Shown: one piece after another, positions 15,459-15,492 of the stretch
Numbering within the stretch: the stretch's first letter is position 1
How the letters are laid out: every line of letters starts with the position of its first letter
Source of the DNA: Cryomorphaceae bacterium
GTDB taxonomy: Bacteria; Bacteroidota; Bacteroidia; Flavobacteriales; Schleiferiaceae
Length of the DNA: 15,492 nt
Assembly: GCA_022565745.1 (NCBI GenBank)
Contig: JAIUMB010000045.1
Location: forward strand, 1-15,492
Reading direction: 5' to 3'
Translations under genes and position numbers: made by a program
Notes under the pieces: model-generated
Databases searched by the model: none
Told to the model about the DNA's origin: nothing
What the model saw: only the letters and a program-made list of their open reading frames with translations

Positions 15459-15492
15459 GCTGGCGAAAGTAGTTATAAGTTACAATAAATAA

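Overview
The window looks like chromosomal DNA from a member of the Bacteroidota, probably a marine or free-living flavobacterial-type organism. Three observations support this. One intact gene and one gene relic carry type IX secretion (T9SS) type A C-terminal sorting domains. Several genes have the Bacteroidota -7 promoter box TAnnTTTG just upstream. Start codons lack Shine-Dalgarno sequences. No tRNA, rRNA, CRISPR array, transposase or integrase is visible, and most of the window is ordinary housekeeping and catabolic sequence.

Layout from left to right. (1) 1-760: a small, A+T-rich minus-strand gene (137 aa, helical, tentatively like the Avd four-helix-bundle accessory protein of diversity-generating retroelements) with its own terminator; no retroelement is visible inside the window. 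(2) 761-4003: a large secreted beta-propeller protein (BNR/Asp-box repeats) with a T9SS sorting domain, followed by a strong terminator. (3) 4103-5890: a compact minus-strand operon of a 43-aa lipoprotein, an outer-membrane-barrel-like protein and lipoyl synthase LipA. (4) 6155-7825: a divergent plus-strand Omp85/TamA-like outer-membrane protein with POTRA-like repeats and the RGF motif, starting with TTG. (5) 7826-8263: 438 bases without an intact gene; they hold the orphaned tail of a T9SS sorting domain and the hppD terminator. (6) 8264-10615: tyrosine/phenylalanine catabolism, with homogentisate 1,2-dioxygenase (hmgA) followed by 4-hydroxyphenylpyruvate dioxygenase (hppD) on the minus strand. 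(7) 10711-12525: a plus-strand MsbA-type ABC exporter, transcribed divergently from hmgA. (8) 12570-13703: a divergent PiT-like permease, convergent with the exporter. (9) 13861-14454: riboflavin synthase alpha chain. (10) 14763-15458: an OmpR/PhoB-type response regulator with no partner kinase in the window.

The clearest functional unit is hmgA-hppD, which performs two consecutive steps (4-hydroxyphenylpyruvate to homogentisate to maleylacetoacetate). The envelope theme is strong: T9SS cargo, lipoprotein, barrel protein, Omp85 protein and MsbA-like flippase. I did not find a convincing new multi-gene system. The items most worth a second look are the Avd-like gene at the left edge, the broken T9SS relic beside hppD, the divergent PiT-like permease, the small lipoprotein ahead of the lipA operon, and the near-leaderless promoter of the exporter.
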